Positions 9,226 to 19,468 are shown, counted from the stretch's first letter. The stretch is 64,000 bases of DNA from Lachnospiraceae bacterium (GCA_910574885.1 CAJTDD010000003.1:124001-188000); one strand, 5' to 3'. The notes: generated by a model not told the origin, from the sequence alone. Numbers and translations are program-made.

Positions 9226-9999
9226 TTAAAGCGGCGAATCTGGCAGCAAAAGATTTTTGGCATTCACTTCCGTCTGTGCGATTACCTCTTCACAGGTAAT
9301 CCTTTTGAGCCTTGCAATTTCCGCAGCGATATAAGAGATATACGCAGAATTGTTCCGTTTTCCCCTGTAAGGCTCCGGAGCCAGATAAGGGCAGTCTGTC
9401 TCAAGGACAATGGATGTAAGGGGGATTGCTTCGACGGTTTCCTTTAATTTTCGGGCATTTTTGAATGTGACTACCCCGCCCACCCCGATATGGAAGCCCA
9501 TGTTCACGTAATCTAACGCCATTTCCCTAGAATAAGAATAGCAGTGGATGATGCCTTTAAGCCCGCTGGCATATTCCCTTATCATATCCATGGTATCGGC
9601 AGCCGCCTCACGGCTATGGATTAGGACGGGAAGGTTCTGTTCTCTTGCAAGGGCAAGCTGACGGATAAACCATTTTTTTTGAATATCATGAGATACGTTG
9701 TCCCAATAATAATCAAGACCAATCTCCCCCACGGCAATTACCTTGTCTCTTTTGAACAATTCTTTCATGCGGGCGAATGACTCGTCGTCCAGCTCGCCTA
9801 CATTGTCTGGGTGGACGCCGACCGCAGCATACATGAAGGGATAGTCCTCGGCCATGCGGGCGACTTGCTCGCAGGAACGGAGGGTTACGCTGGCATTAAC
9901 GATGGTCCCCACTCCGTTGTCTGCCATGGATTGCAGCAGTGTATCGCGGTCATTGTTAAATTGTTCATCGTCATAATGGGCATGTGTATCGAAAATCAT
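9226..9999 (-). CDS. TatD family metal-dependent hydrolase
   Basis: 257 residues, ATG at 9999 with AAAGGAGC upstream. The TatD metal-binding signatures are all present: THAHYDD near the start (HxH), GEIGLDYYWD (Glu), LIHSREA and IIHCYSYS (His) and LETDCPYLAPEP (Asp). The family acts as a 3'-5' exonuclease or deoxyribonuclease in DNA repair and turnover, and is also linked to D-aminoacyl-tRNA deacylase-type activities. Cytoplasmic, length typical. Monocistronic, convergent with ddh. It often sits near metG in Firmicutes, which fits the location here. Confidence 0.95.
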   Translation of the reverse strand: MIFDTHAHYDDEQFNNDRDTLLQSMADNGVGTIVNASVTLRSCEQVARMAEDYPFMYAAVGVHPDNVGELDDESFARMKELFKRDKVIAVGEIGLDYYWDNVSHDIQKKWFIRQLALAREQNLPVLIHSREAAADTMDMIREYASGLKGIIHCYSYSREMALDYVNMGFHIGVGGVVTFKNARKLKETVEAIPLTSIVLETDCPYLAPEPYRGKRNNSAYISYIAAEIARLKRITCEEVIAQTEVNAKNLLLPDSPL

Positions 10000-10071
10000 A
10001 AGAAGCTCCTTTCTAATTATTCTCTCAACACATTACTACATCTTTTGGGATTTCGCAAGTTCTGGCATTAT

Positions 10072-10416
10072 TCAGAATTCAATTTCGGATACAAGCTCCC
10101 CAGATTCATTGCATAGGATAGTATCGTATACTATCCCAAATCTATAGTGCAGCTCGGTTCGATAGAGTTCCAGCTCTAAATATTGGTTAGGTCTGTCTCC
10201 ATTCAGCATCATATGGGTTTCTGTAACTTCTTTGGCAAGGGCGTCCTTGTCGATGGGAAGAAAGCTGTGTATTACCATAGTGATTTCATTTTCTGTAAGA
10301 TTGGGGGAAGACATGACGGTAGAGTGTAGGATTTCATACGGTCTGATTTCTTCCATACAGAACGCTAACAACAGGATAGCGGGTGGGATAATAAGCCCCA
10401 ATTTCTTTTTCTTCAT
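10072..10416 (-). CDS. Small secreted or membrane-anchored hypothetical protein
   Basis: 114 residues, ATG at 10416 with GGAGGT just upstream. After KKKK comes one hydrophobic stretch (residues 6-20, LGLIIPPAILLLAFC), likely a signal peptide or anchor. The Cys context (LLAFC) is only a poor lipobox. The remainder is polar, suggesting an extracellular domain. No family recognised. It is divergent from a small XRE regulator 129 bases away, and palindromic TGTAAT sites in the shared gap suggest that regulator controls it. Confidence 0.7.
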   Translation of the reverse strand: MKKKKLGLIIPPAILLLAFCMEEIRPYEILHSTVMSSPNLTENEITMVIHSFLPIDKDALAKEVTETHMMLNGDRPNQYLELELYRTELHYRFGIVYDTILCNESGELVSEIEF

Positions 10417-10462
10417 GTATGTATACCTCCTTATTCTGTGCCGAAGAGAAACGGTGCAATTA

Positions 10463-10531
10463 ATTACAGTGTAATTTATTACATCTATTTTTTCAAGAAA
10501 AATCTGGGTATACTAATCGAAAAGATGTAAT
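10463..10531. promoter_or_regulatory. Candidate operators in a divergent promoter region
   Basis: ATTACAGTGTAAT at 10463-10475 is a perfect inverted repeat. ATTACATCT at 10478-10486 and its complement AGATGTAAT at 10523-10531 form a second, wider pair. TATACT at 10509-10514 is a likely -10 for the plus-strand regulator. The sites lie between the small membrane protein and the XRE gene. Confidence 0.5.
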
Positions 10532-10544
10532 GTGGGGTTGAAAT

Positions 10545-10790
10545 ATGAAGAAAATAGTGATTGATATTGAGAGGGTTCTGGCTGAGAAGGGTGTCAGTAA
10601 GACAACGCTCTGCTATTGGTGTCGGCTACAGCGTACTCAGTTGAATAATTACTGTAAAAATAAGGTAGTCCGCGTGGATCTGCATACGCTGGAGAAGATG
10701 TGTGACTATCTGGAGTGTGATGTGTGCGATATCCTCAAGATGGTAGAGGCAGAGGGAGAAACAGAAGAGATGGACGGCAGTGTTCTGTAG
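10545..10790 (+). CDS. Small XRE/Cro-type transcriptional regulator
   Basis: 81 residues, ATG at 10545. Almost the whole protein is one helix-turn-helix of the Cro/CI-like type found in short Firmicutes regulators: IERVLAEKGVSKTTLCYWCRLQRTQ, then TLEKMCDYLECDVCDILKM, followed by an acidic tail. It is unusually rich in Cys (six, at WC, YC, KMC, EC, VC-type positions), which could allow metal or redox sensing, though that is speculation. Divergent from the anchored protein at 10072-10416. The stop codon lies inside the terminator hairpin at 10774-10813. Confidence 0.85.
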   Translation: MKKIVIDIERVLAEKGVSKTTLCYWCRLQRTQLNNYCKNKVVRVDLHTLEKMCDYLECDVCDILKMVEAEGETEEMDGSVL

Positions 10791-10813
10791 CAGTACAGGA
10801 TGCTGCCGTTTTA
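10774..10813 (+). terminator. Intrinsic terminator overlapping the XRE gene end
   Basis: ACGGCAG at 10774-10780 pairs with CTGCCGT at 10803-10809. An inner CTGT/ACAG stem and a TTTT run support it. Confidence 0.7.
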
Positions 10814-10949
10814 GTTGTATGTGGTTACATTTTGGAAAAAATAGTAACGAAATTGTAAATTGTATTTAAAATCGAACAGAGATATTGTACAATATATGGT
10901 AAAATAGTATCAAGATTAGAGAAGGCATCTGTGAGAGAGGGATAGACTG

Positions 10950-11765
10950 ATGGGGAAAGTAATTTTTCTGGACATTGACGGTACAATAAGGGATTTTGAC
11001 GGTACAGTTTTAGAGTCGGCGGTGGAAGCAATCCGTAAAGCAAGGCAGAACGGCCATGAGGTAATCCTGAATACGGGACGGTTATACTGCCGCATTGAGA
11101 AGAAGATACGAGATATCGGATTTGACGGAGTAATCGCAAGTTCGGGAGGATATATCGAGTATCACGGAGAGCGGATCGGGCATAAATATTTCACACAGTT
11201 GGCGTATATTGAGCTTATGAAAGACCTGTTAGAGCAGGATTGTGTTGTGGAAATGGGAAATAACAAGGAGAGTTATGTGTTTCAGGAGAACTGGGAGGAT
11301 TACTGCAAGATTTATACGGAACTATGCGAGAGATTATGCGTGGATGAATCGGAGGCGTTGATGCCAAGGCCGGTGGAATCTTTGTTGGAGGTGCCGGATG
11401 TGGAGCAGCTGATTGTGTTCAGCCGGGAAGAAGTCAGCCGGGAGATCCTGTCTAAATGGGGATATTCGTTCCATATCACCCACCTTGGGCTGCCTTATGA
11501 GGAAAGGTGGACGGGGGAGATTACGCCCAATTATATCACGAAAGCAGAGGCTATACGGCAGATTTTGAAGGTGAAGGAATGCGGCCGGGAGGATGCTGTC
11601 GCAATTGGGGACGGAGACAACGATATTGAGATGATACGTTACGCAGGAACAGGGGTTGCCATGGGGAATGGCTCGCCGTGGGTGAAGGAGATTGCGGATT
11701 ATGTGACGGATTCGATTGAGAAAGACGGTCTGTGGAAAGCGTTTTCCCATCTTGGGCTTTTGTAA
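10950..11765 (+). CDS. Cof-type HAD-IIB family phosphatase
   Basis: 271 residues, ATG at 10950 after AGAGAGGGA. HAD motif I is FLDIDGTI at the N-terminus (nucleophile and acid Asp). Motif II is the Thr in NTGRL. A Lys (TKAEAI) gives motif III, and motif IV is IGDGDNDIEM. The large C2B-type cap between residues about 85 and 190 is typical of Cof-like sugar-phosphate or nucleotide phosphatases. Cytoplasmic. Substrate not deducible. It has its own upstream region and no close partner. Confidence 0.92.
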   Translation: MGKVIFLDIDGTIRDFDGTVLESAVEAIRKARQNGHEVILNTGRLYCRIEKKIRDIGFDGVIASSGGYIEYHGERIGHKYFTQLAYIELMKDLLEQDCVVEMGNNKESYVFQENWEDYCKIYTELCERLCVDESEALMPRPVESLLEVPDVEQLIVFSREEVSREILSKWGYSFHITHLGLPYEERWTGEITPNYITKAEAIRQILKVKECGREDAVAIGDGDNDIEMIRYAGTGVAMGNGSPWVKEIADYVTDSIEKDGLWKAFSHLGLL

Positions 11766-11945
11766 AGGCGGCGCGTATAGGGGCGTGCCAAACTATGCGT
11801 CTTAAATTGCCTTAGATTATGCCAAAGAGCGTTGTCAAGTATTTTAAATGGAGAAAACAAGTAGAAAAATACAGAAGATATTTGTTGAAAATTTTTTTAA
11901 ACTTCCTCTTCCCTTTCGCGCTAGTTTAGTGTATGATAGTACGTG

Positions 11946-11992
11946 ACCCAACATATTGTGTAGATTTACAAGGGAGTATCAATATTTTGTAT
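11946..11992 (+). promoter_or_regulatory. Pair of NrdR boxes upstream of nrdD
   Basis: ACCCAACATATTGTGT at 11946-11961 and TATCAATATTTTGTAT at 11977-11992 resemble the NrdR consensus and start 31 bases apart, the usual spacing of three helical turns. A -10-like TATGAT lies at 11932-11937. NrdR would repress nrdDG when dATP is plentiful. No nrdR gene lies in this window. Confidence 0.7.
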
Positions 11993-12013
11993 GTGTGAAA
12001 GCGAGGGAATACA

Positions 12014-14203
12014 ATGGGTGTGGACATTAAGACGAATGTAATCAAGCGGAATGGGGAGGAAGTCCTGTTCGACCTGTCGAAGATTGTGAATGCGGTGAAG
12101 GCTGCCAACGGCGAAGTGGACAGGATTCATCAGATGAACGATTATCAGATTGTTGCGATTGCAGATAATATAGCATCAAAGATAGGGGAGCTGCCCCATG
12201 CTGTGAATGTAGAAGATATTCAGGATATGGTTGAGCGCGGCATTATGGAGATGCGCGGTTATGAAGTGGCACAGAAGTATGTGCGTTACCGTTACAGACG
12301 GGAGCTGAAGCGTAAGTCGAATACGACGGATAACGGGATACTTTCCCTGATAGAGAATATTAACGAGGAGGTCACGCAGGAGAATTCTAATAAGAACCCT
12401 GTGATTAATTCGACCCAGAGGGATTATATGGCGGGGGAAGTCAGCAAGGATTTGTCGAAGAGAGTGCTGCTTCCGGCAGAGATTGTGAATGCACACGAAG
12501 AAGGAATCATTCATTTTCATGATTCCGATTATTTTGCCCAGAAGGAGCATAACTGTGATTTGATTAACCTTGCCGATATGCTCCAGAACGGGACGGTAAT
12601 CAGTGAGACGCTGATTGAGAAGCCCCATAGTTTCTTTACGGCTTGCAATGTGACGACGCAAATTGTGGCGCAGGTGGCGAGCAATCAGTACGGCGGACAG
12701 TCGTTTACGCTGGCGCATCTGGCTCCGTTCGTTGATATCAGCAGGCAGAAGCTGCGCAAGGCTGTGATTGCCGAGCGTAAAGAGTGCGGCGAGAGTATGG
12801 ATGAGGAGATTATCAGCAGAGTGACGGAGCGTCGGCTGAGAGAAGAGGTCAAGAGCGGTATCCAGACTATTCAGTACCAGTTGATTACGCTGATGACATG
12901 TAACGGGCAGGCGCCGTTCGTGACGATCTTTATGTATCTGGATGAGGTAGAGGAAGGTCAGGTGCGGGATGACTTGGCATTGATTATAGAGGAAGTATTG
13001 GTTCAGAGGATGCAAGGGGTGAAGAATGAGAAGGGCGTATGGATTACGCCGGCATTCCCCAAGCTGATTTATGTACTGGACGAGGATAATGTGAAGGCTG
13101 GCACTAAGTACTGGCATCTGACGGAGCTGGCGGCGGAGTGTACGGCGAAGCGAATGGTTCCGGATTATATTTCCGCGAAGATTATGAAGGAACTGAAACA
13201 GGGAGACGTGTATCCTTGTATGGGATGCCGTTCCTTCCTGACGGTGGAGGATTCACAGCGGAACGAGGACGGAAGTCATAAGTTCTACGGCAGGTTCAAC
13301 CAGGGCGTTGTGACGATCAATCTGGTGGATGTGGCCTGTTCTTCCGAGGGAGATATGGAGCGTTTCTGGGAGATTCTGGATGAGCGTCTGGAACTGTGCC
13401 ACAGAGGGCTTAGGTGCAGGCATGAGCGCCTTCTTGGGACCGTGTCGGATGTGGCGCCGATTCTGTGGCAGTACGGCGCGCTGGCCCGGCTGAAAAAGGG
13501 ACAGGTGATTGACGATCTGTTGTACAACGGGTATTCGACGATTTCCCTTGGCTATGCAGGGCTTTATGAGATGTGCATGCGGATGCTCGGGAAGTCCCAT
13601 ACTGACCCGGAGGCAAGGCCGTTTGCGCTGGCAGTCATGCAGAGATTGAACGATAAGTGTAAGGAGTGGAGAGAGGCAGAGCATATCAGCTATTCTGTAT
13701 ATGGGACGCCGATGGAGTCCACGACGTATAAATTTGCCAAATGTCTGCAGAAGCGGTTCGGCATTATTGAGGGTGTTACGGATAAGAATTATATTACCAA
13801 CAGCTACCATGTGCATGTGTCCGAGGATATCGATGCATTTAAGAAGCTGAAATTCGAGGCGGATTTCCAGAAATTGTCCCCGGGTGGCGCAATCAGCTAT
13901 ATCGAAGTGCCGAACATGCAGAATAATATTCCGGCGGTCTTGGCTGTGATGAAGTTCATTTACGACAACATTATGTATGCGGAACTGAATACAAAGAGTG
14001 ATTATTGTGAATGCTGTGGATATGACGGTGAGATTACCATCAAGGAAGACGGGGCAGGGAAGCTAATCTGGGAATGCCCGAATTGCCAGAATAAGGATCA
14101 GGATAAGATGTTCGTTGCGCGCAGGACTTGCGGGTATATCGGGACGCAGTTCTGGAATCAGGGGCGTACTCAGGAGATTAAGGACAGAGTGCTGCATCTG
14201 TAA
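12014..14203 (+). CDS. nrdD: Anaerobic ribonucleoside-triphosphate reductase
   Basis: 729 residues, ATG at 12014. Reduces NTPs to dNTPs under anoxia using a glycyl radical. The N-terminal ATP-cone (residues about 4-95, IKRNGEEVLFDLSKIVNAV) is the allosteric site. The catalytic barrel contains THFH-like HFHDSDYF, the active-site Cys region ACNVTTQI and YPCMGCRSFL. The C-terminal zinc site has CECCG and CPNC pairs. The glycyl radical loop is RRTCGYIG near the end. Length is standard. NrdG follows after 90 bases, and the two NrdR boxes indicate dNTP-dependent repression. Confidence 0.97.
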   Translation: MGVDIKTNVIKRNGEEVLFDLSKIVNAVKAANGEVDRIHQMNDYQIVAIADNIASKIGELPHAVNVEDIQDMVERGIMEMRGYEVAQKYVRYRYRRELKRKSNTTDNGILSLIENINEEVTQENSNKNPVINSTQRDYMAGEVSKDLSKRVLLPAEIVNAHEEGIIHFHDSDYFAQKEHNCDLINLADMLQNGTVISETLIEKPHSFFTACNVTTQIVAQVASNQYGGQSFTLAHLAPFVDISRQKLRKAVIAERKECGESMDEEIISRVTERRLREEVKSGIQTIQYQLITLMTCNGQAPFVTIFMYLDEVEEGQVRDDLALIIEEVLVQRMQGVKNEKGVWITPAFPKLIYVLDEDNVKAGTKYWHLTELAAECTAKRMVPDYISAKIMKELKQGDVYPCMGCRSFLTVEDSQRNEDGSHKFYGRFNQGVVTINLVDVACSSEGDMERFWEILDERLELCHRGLRCRHERLLGTVSDVAPILWQYGALARLKKGQVIDDLLYNGYSTISLGYAGLYEMCMRMLGKSHTDPEARPFALAVMQRLNDKCKEWREAEHISYSVYGTPMESTTYKFAKCLQKRFGIIEGVTDKNYITNSYHVHVSEDIDAFKKLKFEADFQKLSPGGAISYIEVPNMQNNIPAVLAVMKFIYDNIMYAELNTKSDYCECCGYDGEITIKEDGAGKLIWECPNCQNKDQDKMFVARRTCGYIGTQFWNQGRTQEIKDRVLHL

Positions 14204-14287
14204 GAAATAGACGGTCCAGGCGTCTCATCTGTAGGAAGGGGACGGCCCGGGCGCTGTATCTGTAAGTAAGATGGAGGCGGCAAAGGT
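14195..14287 (+). repeat. 31-bp degenerate tandem repeat starting at the nrdD stop
   Basis: Units begin at 14195 (CATCTGTAAG), 14226 (CATCTGTAGG) and 14257 (TATCTGTAAG), exactly 31 bases apart. The first two share GACGG.CC.GGCG. The first unit includes the last codons and stop of nrdD, so this is a 3'-end duplication like the one after metG. Confidence 0.65.
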
Positions 14288-14293
14288 GACATT

Positions 14294-14803
14294 ATGCATT
14301 ATGGAAAGATAAAAGAATGTGATATAGCAGACGGCCCGGGCGTCCGGGTCAGTCTGTTTGTTTCGGGGTGCAGGCATCACTGTAAGGGGTGCTTTAATCC
14401 GGAGACGTGGGATTTTAAATACGGACAGCCTTATACCAAGGAGACGGAGGAAGAGGTGCTGAGGCTCTTGGAACCGGAGTATATTCAAGGGTTTTCGCTG
14501 CTTGGAGGGGAACCGTTTGAGCCGGAGAACCAGGGAGTGCTGACGGGGCTTCTGAGGAGAATTAAGGAGAGGTATCCTATGAAGGATGTCTGGTGTTACA
14601 GTGGCTATCTGTACGATGTGGATCTTGCCAAAGGCGGAAAGGTCCATACGGAGGTGACGGACGAGATGCTTTCCTATATCGATGTGCTGGTGGACGGTGA
14701 GTTCGTGGAGGAACTCAAGGATGTGACGCTGGTATTTCGGGGGAGCAGCAACCAGAGGATTATTGAGCTGAAACGGTGTGAGGAGAAAGGCAGGGATTTA
14801 TAA
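14294..14803 (+). CDS. nrdG: Anaerobic ribonucleotide reductase activating protein
   Basis: 169 residues, ATG at 14294 with AAAGGTGA upstream. A radical SAM enzyme that installs the glycyl radical on NrdD. The cluster motif is CRHHCKGCF (CxxxCxxC) near residue 26, preceded by DGPGVRVSLFVSG. A GGEPFEPEN motif (SAM-binding GGE) follows near residue 75. Length matches the family. It sits directly downstream of nrdD and one base before the NifX-like gene, so the three are probably one operon under NrdR control. Confidence 0.96.
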   Translation: MHYGKIKECDIADGPGVRVSLFVSGCRHHCKGCFNPETWDFKYGQPYTKETEEEVLRLLEPEYIQGFSLLGGEPFEPENQGVLTGLLRRIKERYPMKDVWCYSGYLYDVDLAKGGKVHTEVTDEMLSYIDVLVDGEFVEELKDVTLVFRGSSNQRIIELKRCEEKGRDL

Positions 14804-14804
14804 T

Positions 14805-15212
14805 ATGAAGATAGCAGTGACATATGAGGATGGAAAGGTTTTTCAGCATTTTGGACATACAGAGCAGTTTAAAGTCTATGATGTGGAAGACGGGAAAGTG
14901 GTAAAAAGCGAGGTGGTCGGCACGAATGGGCAGGGGCACGGCGCTTTGGCAGGTTTCCTGCTTCAGGGGAATGTTGACGTGCTGATTTGCGGCGGTATCG
15001 GCGGGGGCGCAAGGAATGCGCTGGCTGAGGCTGGAATTAAGCTCTTCCCGGGCGCGCAGGGGGATGCGGATGCCCAGGTTCAGGCTTATCTGGCGGGAGA
15101 GCTTAACTATGACCCGGATACGGTGTGCAGCCACCATGGGCATGAACATGGAGAAGGCGGATGCGGCCATCATGAACATGGAGAAGGTGGATGTGGGCAT
15201 CATTGTGGGTAG
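14805..15212 (+). CDS. NifX/NifB-type (FeMo-cofactor-binding domain) protein with His/Cys-rich tail
   Basis: 135 residues from the ATG at 14805, one base after the nrdG stop, favoured over 14778 because the domain starts MKIAVTYEDGKVFQHFGHTEQF. Residues 1-105 are the dinitrogenase iron-molybdenum cofactor-binding fold (GHGALAGFLLQ, ICGGIGGGARNAL). The last 25 residues are a metal-binding tail built of two copies of HEHGEGGCGHH with extra His and Cys. No nitrogenase genes are present, so a general iron-sulfur or metal storage/delivery role, perhaps toward NrdG, is the reasonable inference from position. Confidence 0.88.
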   Translation: MKIAVTYEDGKVFQHFGHTEQFKVYDVEDGKVVKSEVVGTNGQGHGALAGFLLQGNVDVLICGGIGGGARNALAEAGIKLFPGAQGDADAQVQAYLAGELNYDPDTVCSHHGHEHGEGGCGHHEHGEGGCGHHCG

Positions 15213-15233
15213 AATGAGTGGAAGTTTTTTGAG

Positions 15234-15257
15234 AGAGGCTGTTGCGACAGCCTCTTT
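15234..15257 (+). terminator. Terminator ending the nrdDG-nifX-like unit
   Basis: AGAGGCTGT at 15234-15242 pairs with ACAGCCTCT at 15247-15255 around TGCG, followed by a T-rich TTTCATTATT. Confidence 0.7.
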
Positions 15258-15272
15258 CATTATTAAGAATAA

Positions 15273-16802
<1,530 letters not shown>

Positions 16803-16826
16803 TCGTTCTGGTTGGAGGGAAGAGAA

Positions 16827-17534
16827 TTGCAGAAAATACTGATTGTAGAGGATGATGCGAAGAATAACCAGATGCTTAATGACTATCTGGAAGAACATGG
16901 GTATGCGTGTACACAGGCGTTTTCCGGCAGTGAGGCGAAGCTGTTGTTTGGGCTTGAGGAGTATGATCTGGTGCTTTTGGATTTGATGCTTCCTGGAATC
17001 TCCGGGGAGGAGCTGGTATCAGTATTTTCGGAAAAGACACCGGTCATCGTACTGTCTGCCAAGAGCGGGGTGGACAGCAAGGTGGAGGTACTGTCGGCAG
17101 GCGCGGAGGACTATCTTTGCAAGCCGTTTGATTTGCCGGAGCTGTTGGTGCGGATTCAGGTGCAGTTCCGCCGCCGGGAGCGGCAAAGTGGGGTGGATGG
17201 GTCAGGCGGGGCTGGCATGGGAGAGCATGTGCCTGAACAGAAGGTCTATGCTTACCGTGAATGGACCATGAATCCGGATACTCAGGAGATGACGGCTTCC
17301 GGGTGTTCGGTGGAATTGACACGTCATGAATTTCTGATAATGGAGTTATTGATACGCAATCCGAAACGGGTCTTTACGAAACAGATGATTTACGAGTATG
17401 CATGGGGAGAGGAATATCTGGCGGAGGATAAGACTATTAATGTACATATCAGCAATATCCGTTCCAAATTAAAGAAGAGCGGTACGGATTCCTATATCCA
17501 GACGGTGTGGGGGATGGGCTTTAAACTTTCTTAA
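16827..17534 (+). CDS. OmpR-family response regulator
   Basis: 235 residues from a TTG at 16827. The upstream in-frame TTG at 16812 overlaps the Shine-Dalgarno GGAGGGA (16814-16820), so 16827 is preferred and gives MQKILIVEDDAKN. Receiver domain: acidic pocket VEDD, phospho-acceptor Asp in VLLDLMLPG, Ser in VLSAKSG, Lys in LCKPFD. A linker of about 45 residues leads to an OmpR winged helix (about 140-235, INVHISNIRSKLKK). The partner kinase is split off at 19469, with an ABC exporter pair between, as in peptide-antibiotic sensing/export modules. Confidence 0.92.
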   Translation: MQKILIVEDDAKNNQMLNDYLEEHGYACTQAFSGSEAKLLFGLEEYDLVLLDLMLPGISGEELVSVFSEKTPVIVLSAKSGVDSKVEVLSAGAEDYLCKPFDLPELLVRIQVQFRRRERQSGVDGSGGAGMGEHVPEQKVYAYREWTMNPDTQEMTASGCSVELTRHEFLIMELLIRNPKRVFTKQMIYEYAWGEEYLAEDKTINVHISNIRSKLKKSGTDSYIQTVWGMGFKLS

Positions 17535-17540
17535 ACTTTT
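17521..17540 (+). promoter_or_regulatory. Direct repeats, candidate response-regulator site
   Basis: TTAAACTTTC at 17521-17530 and TTAAACTTTT at 17531-17540 are head-to-tail 10-mers, one helical turn apart, at the end of the regulator gene and about 90 bases before the ABC ATPase. OmpR-type regulators bind direct repeats of this spacing. A matching -10 was not clear. Confidence 0.35.
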
Positions 17541-17628
17541 CTGAGTACTTTTTAAAAACTCCTGTATTAGACTTATGCTTGTAATCAGAACAGGATGTAA
17601 AAGAGTGCGGGAAAGGAGAAAATAGAAA

Positions 17629-18555
17629 GTGAGTGCAGAAAGATGTGCGTTTGCCGTAGAGACAACGGCCCTTACAAAAATATATGGCGATAAGGCTGCG
17701 GTGAAGCAGTTGGATTTACGGGTACGGGAAGGAGAAATCTATGGATTTATCGGCAGGAACGGCGCCGGGAAATCCACGACGCTGAAAATGCTCTGCGGGC
17801 TTGCAAGCCCGACGGAGGGGGAAATCCGATTATTTGGAAAACCAGTCAACGACTCTTTGGTGAGGCAAAGACTAGGAGTCTTGATTGAGTCAGCGGGAGC
17901 ATACCCTCATTTGACGGCAAGGCAGAATGTGATGATGAAGGCAATATGCATGGGGCTTGCGGATGACAAGAGCGTGGATGAGGTGTTGGGTATGACGGGG
18001 CTTGCAGATGCCGGAAGGAAAAAGGTGAAGCATTTTTCTATGGGTATGAAGCAGCGGTTGGGAGTCGCACTGGCCCTCCTGGGAAATCCAGACATGCTGG
18101 TACTTGACGAACCTGTAAATGGCCTGGACCCGGAAGGAATCCGGGAGCTTAGGCAGCTGTTCCTCAGGCTTCAGGAGGAGGGGAAGACGATTCTGATTAG
18201 TTCCCACATCCTGGGGGAGCTTAGCAAGATTTCCACCAACTATGGGATTATCAAGGATGGGGAAATGATTGAGCAGCTTACCCGGGAAGAGTTAGAGGAA
18301 AAATGCCAGGATTATTTTCAGGTTGAGGTAGAAGATGTGAAACGAGCTTTGGCATTGATTGAGGAGGCGTTTCCGCAAGTGCAGGCAGAAGTGGCGGATA
18401 CCAGAGCCATTCGGCTTTATGGAGTCGAGGATGGAGCAGGGGTGAATCAGATGCTGATTGAGAATCAGATTCCGGTGTATGCCTCGGGATTCCATCGTAT
18501 GGATTTGGAAGAATATTTTTTGAGCCGCATGGAAGGGGGGCGTCAGTATGTTTAA
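17629..18555 (+). CDS. ABC transporter ATP-binding protein
   Basis: 308 residues, GTG at 17629 after GAAAGGAG. One nucleotide-binding domain: Walker A GRNGAGKST near residue 45, signature FSMGMKQRL, Walker B MLVLDEPVNGLDP and the H-loop in LISSHIL. The roughly 80-residue C-terminal extension is common in BcrA/NatA-like exporters of drugs or lantibiotics. Overlaps the permease start by 8 bases, so translation is coupled. It lies inside the regulator-ATPase-permease-kinase cluster. Confidence 0.93.
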   Translation: MSAERCAFAVETTALTKIYGDKAAVKQLDLRVREGEIYGFIGRNGAGKSTTLKMLCGLASPTEGEIRLFGKPVNDSLVRQRLGVLIESAGAYPHLTARQNVMMKAICMGLADDKSVDEVLGMTGLADAGRKKVKHFSMGMKQRLGVALALLGNPDMLVLDEPVNGLDPEGIRELRQLFLRLQEEGKTILISSHILGELSKISTNYGIIKDGEMIEQLTREELEEKCQDYFQVEVEDVKRALALIEEAFPQVQAEVADTRAIRLYGVEDGAGVNQMLIENQIPVYASGFHRMDLEEYFLSRMEGGRQYV

Positions 18556-19354
18556 CCTGTTGCGTATGGATCTTTATCGGGTGAAAAGAAGTAAGTCGGT
18601 TTATATTTGTTTCGGGACGCTGCTCGCTGCAACGGTGTTTGTATTTGGAATGATGTGGCTTTTGGCGACGCCGCAGGGACAGGAGATTTCTTTGCGTATT
18701 GGCATGCTTTCTGCAAATGAGGTAAATGAATCGAATTATATATTGGAAGGATATGATTCTTTGATCTTTTACCGAGATATCTGTCTGGATGGCGGAGCGT
18801 ATAATCTTATATTCGGCATCTGGGTAATGTTATTTGTGTGTGCGGATTTCCAGAGCGGATTTATCAAAAATGTTATGGCCCTGCATCAGAACCGGTGGAA
18901 TTATATCGGAAGCAAGGTCATGACGGCATGGATTGTTGATTTTTGTTATTTGGTACTGAATCTGTTGGCTGTTCTGCTGCTGAACCGGATGTGCGGGGAT
19001 ATGGTTCCCTATGCGGGGTGGACGGAGATTCTATTTTACCTGTCATGGATATGGTTCGTGACTACGGCGTTTGCTGCCCTGATTATCTTTATCTGTGTCC
19101 TGACTAGAAGCGTGGCGGCAGGCTCATTGGCAGCATTTCTTTTTGGGAGCGGCGCTGTTGTGAGGCTTCTGTTGGGAATATTGAATATGTTTCATAAGGG
19201 CGAGTGGCTAAAATACTCGATTTCTATGACATGTGAACTTGGACCGGAGAAATATACTTCTGTGAAGGATCTCTATGTGTATGCGGTTGGATTTGGATTC
19301 CTGATTTTGTATACGTTGATTGCCGGGATTGTGATGAAGAAGAAGGATATATAA
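18548..19354 (+). CDS. ABC-2 type permease
   Basis: 268 residues, ATG at 18548 inside the end of the ATPase gene. Six hydrophobic segments are visible, at about residues 17-40, 93-112, 135-155, 170-195, 200-222 and 240-262. The architecture is BcrB/LanE-like: a small permease that dimerises with the upstream ATPase to export or flip a peptide antibiotic or to resist one. The protein ends IVMKKKDI. The kinase gene follows after 114 bases that hold nothing else I can identify. Confidence 0.88.
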   Translation: MFNLLRMDLYRVKRSKSVYICFGTLLAATVFVFGMMWLLATPQGQEISLRIGMLSANEVNESNYILEGYDSLIFYRDICLDGGAYNLIFGIWVMLFVCADFQSGFIKNVMALHQNRWNYIGSKVMTAWIVDFCYLVLNLLAVLLLNRMCGDMVPYAGWTEILFYLSWIWFVTTAFAALIIFICVLTRSVAAGSLAAFLFGSGAVVRLLLGILNMFHKGEWLKYSISMTCELGPEKYTSVKDLYVYAVGFGFLILYTLIAGIVMKKKDI

Positions 19355-19468
19355 TCTATAATCCGGCGGCGCTGCCGGTCGGCCCAATGTGGACAGGAGG
19401 CGTCCGGCAGTGGTTTTGGAGTTTGTGACGGATGGTATGCGTGTGGCGCAGCAAGACAGGAGGTAGGT

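Noticed and set aside
11766-11945. Possible small gene between the HAD phosphatase and nrdD
   Set aside because: No frame with a start signal; the region contains only AT-rich promoter-like sequence before the NrdR boxes.
12176-13117. 313-codon minus frame inside nrdD
   Set aside because: Purely antisense to nrdD; same composition bias, no start signals.
15121-15205. Repeat at the end of the NifX-like gene as a mobile repeat
   Set aside because: It is simply the duplicated His/Cys-rich peptide coding sequence.
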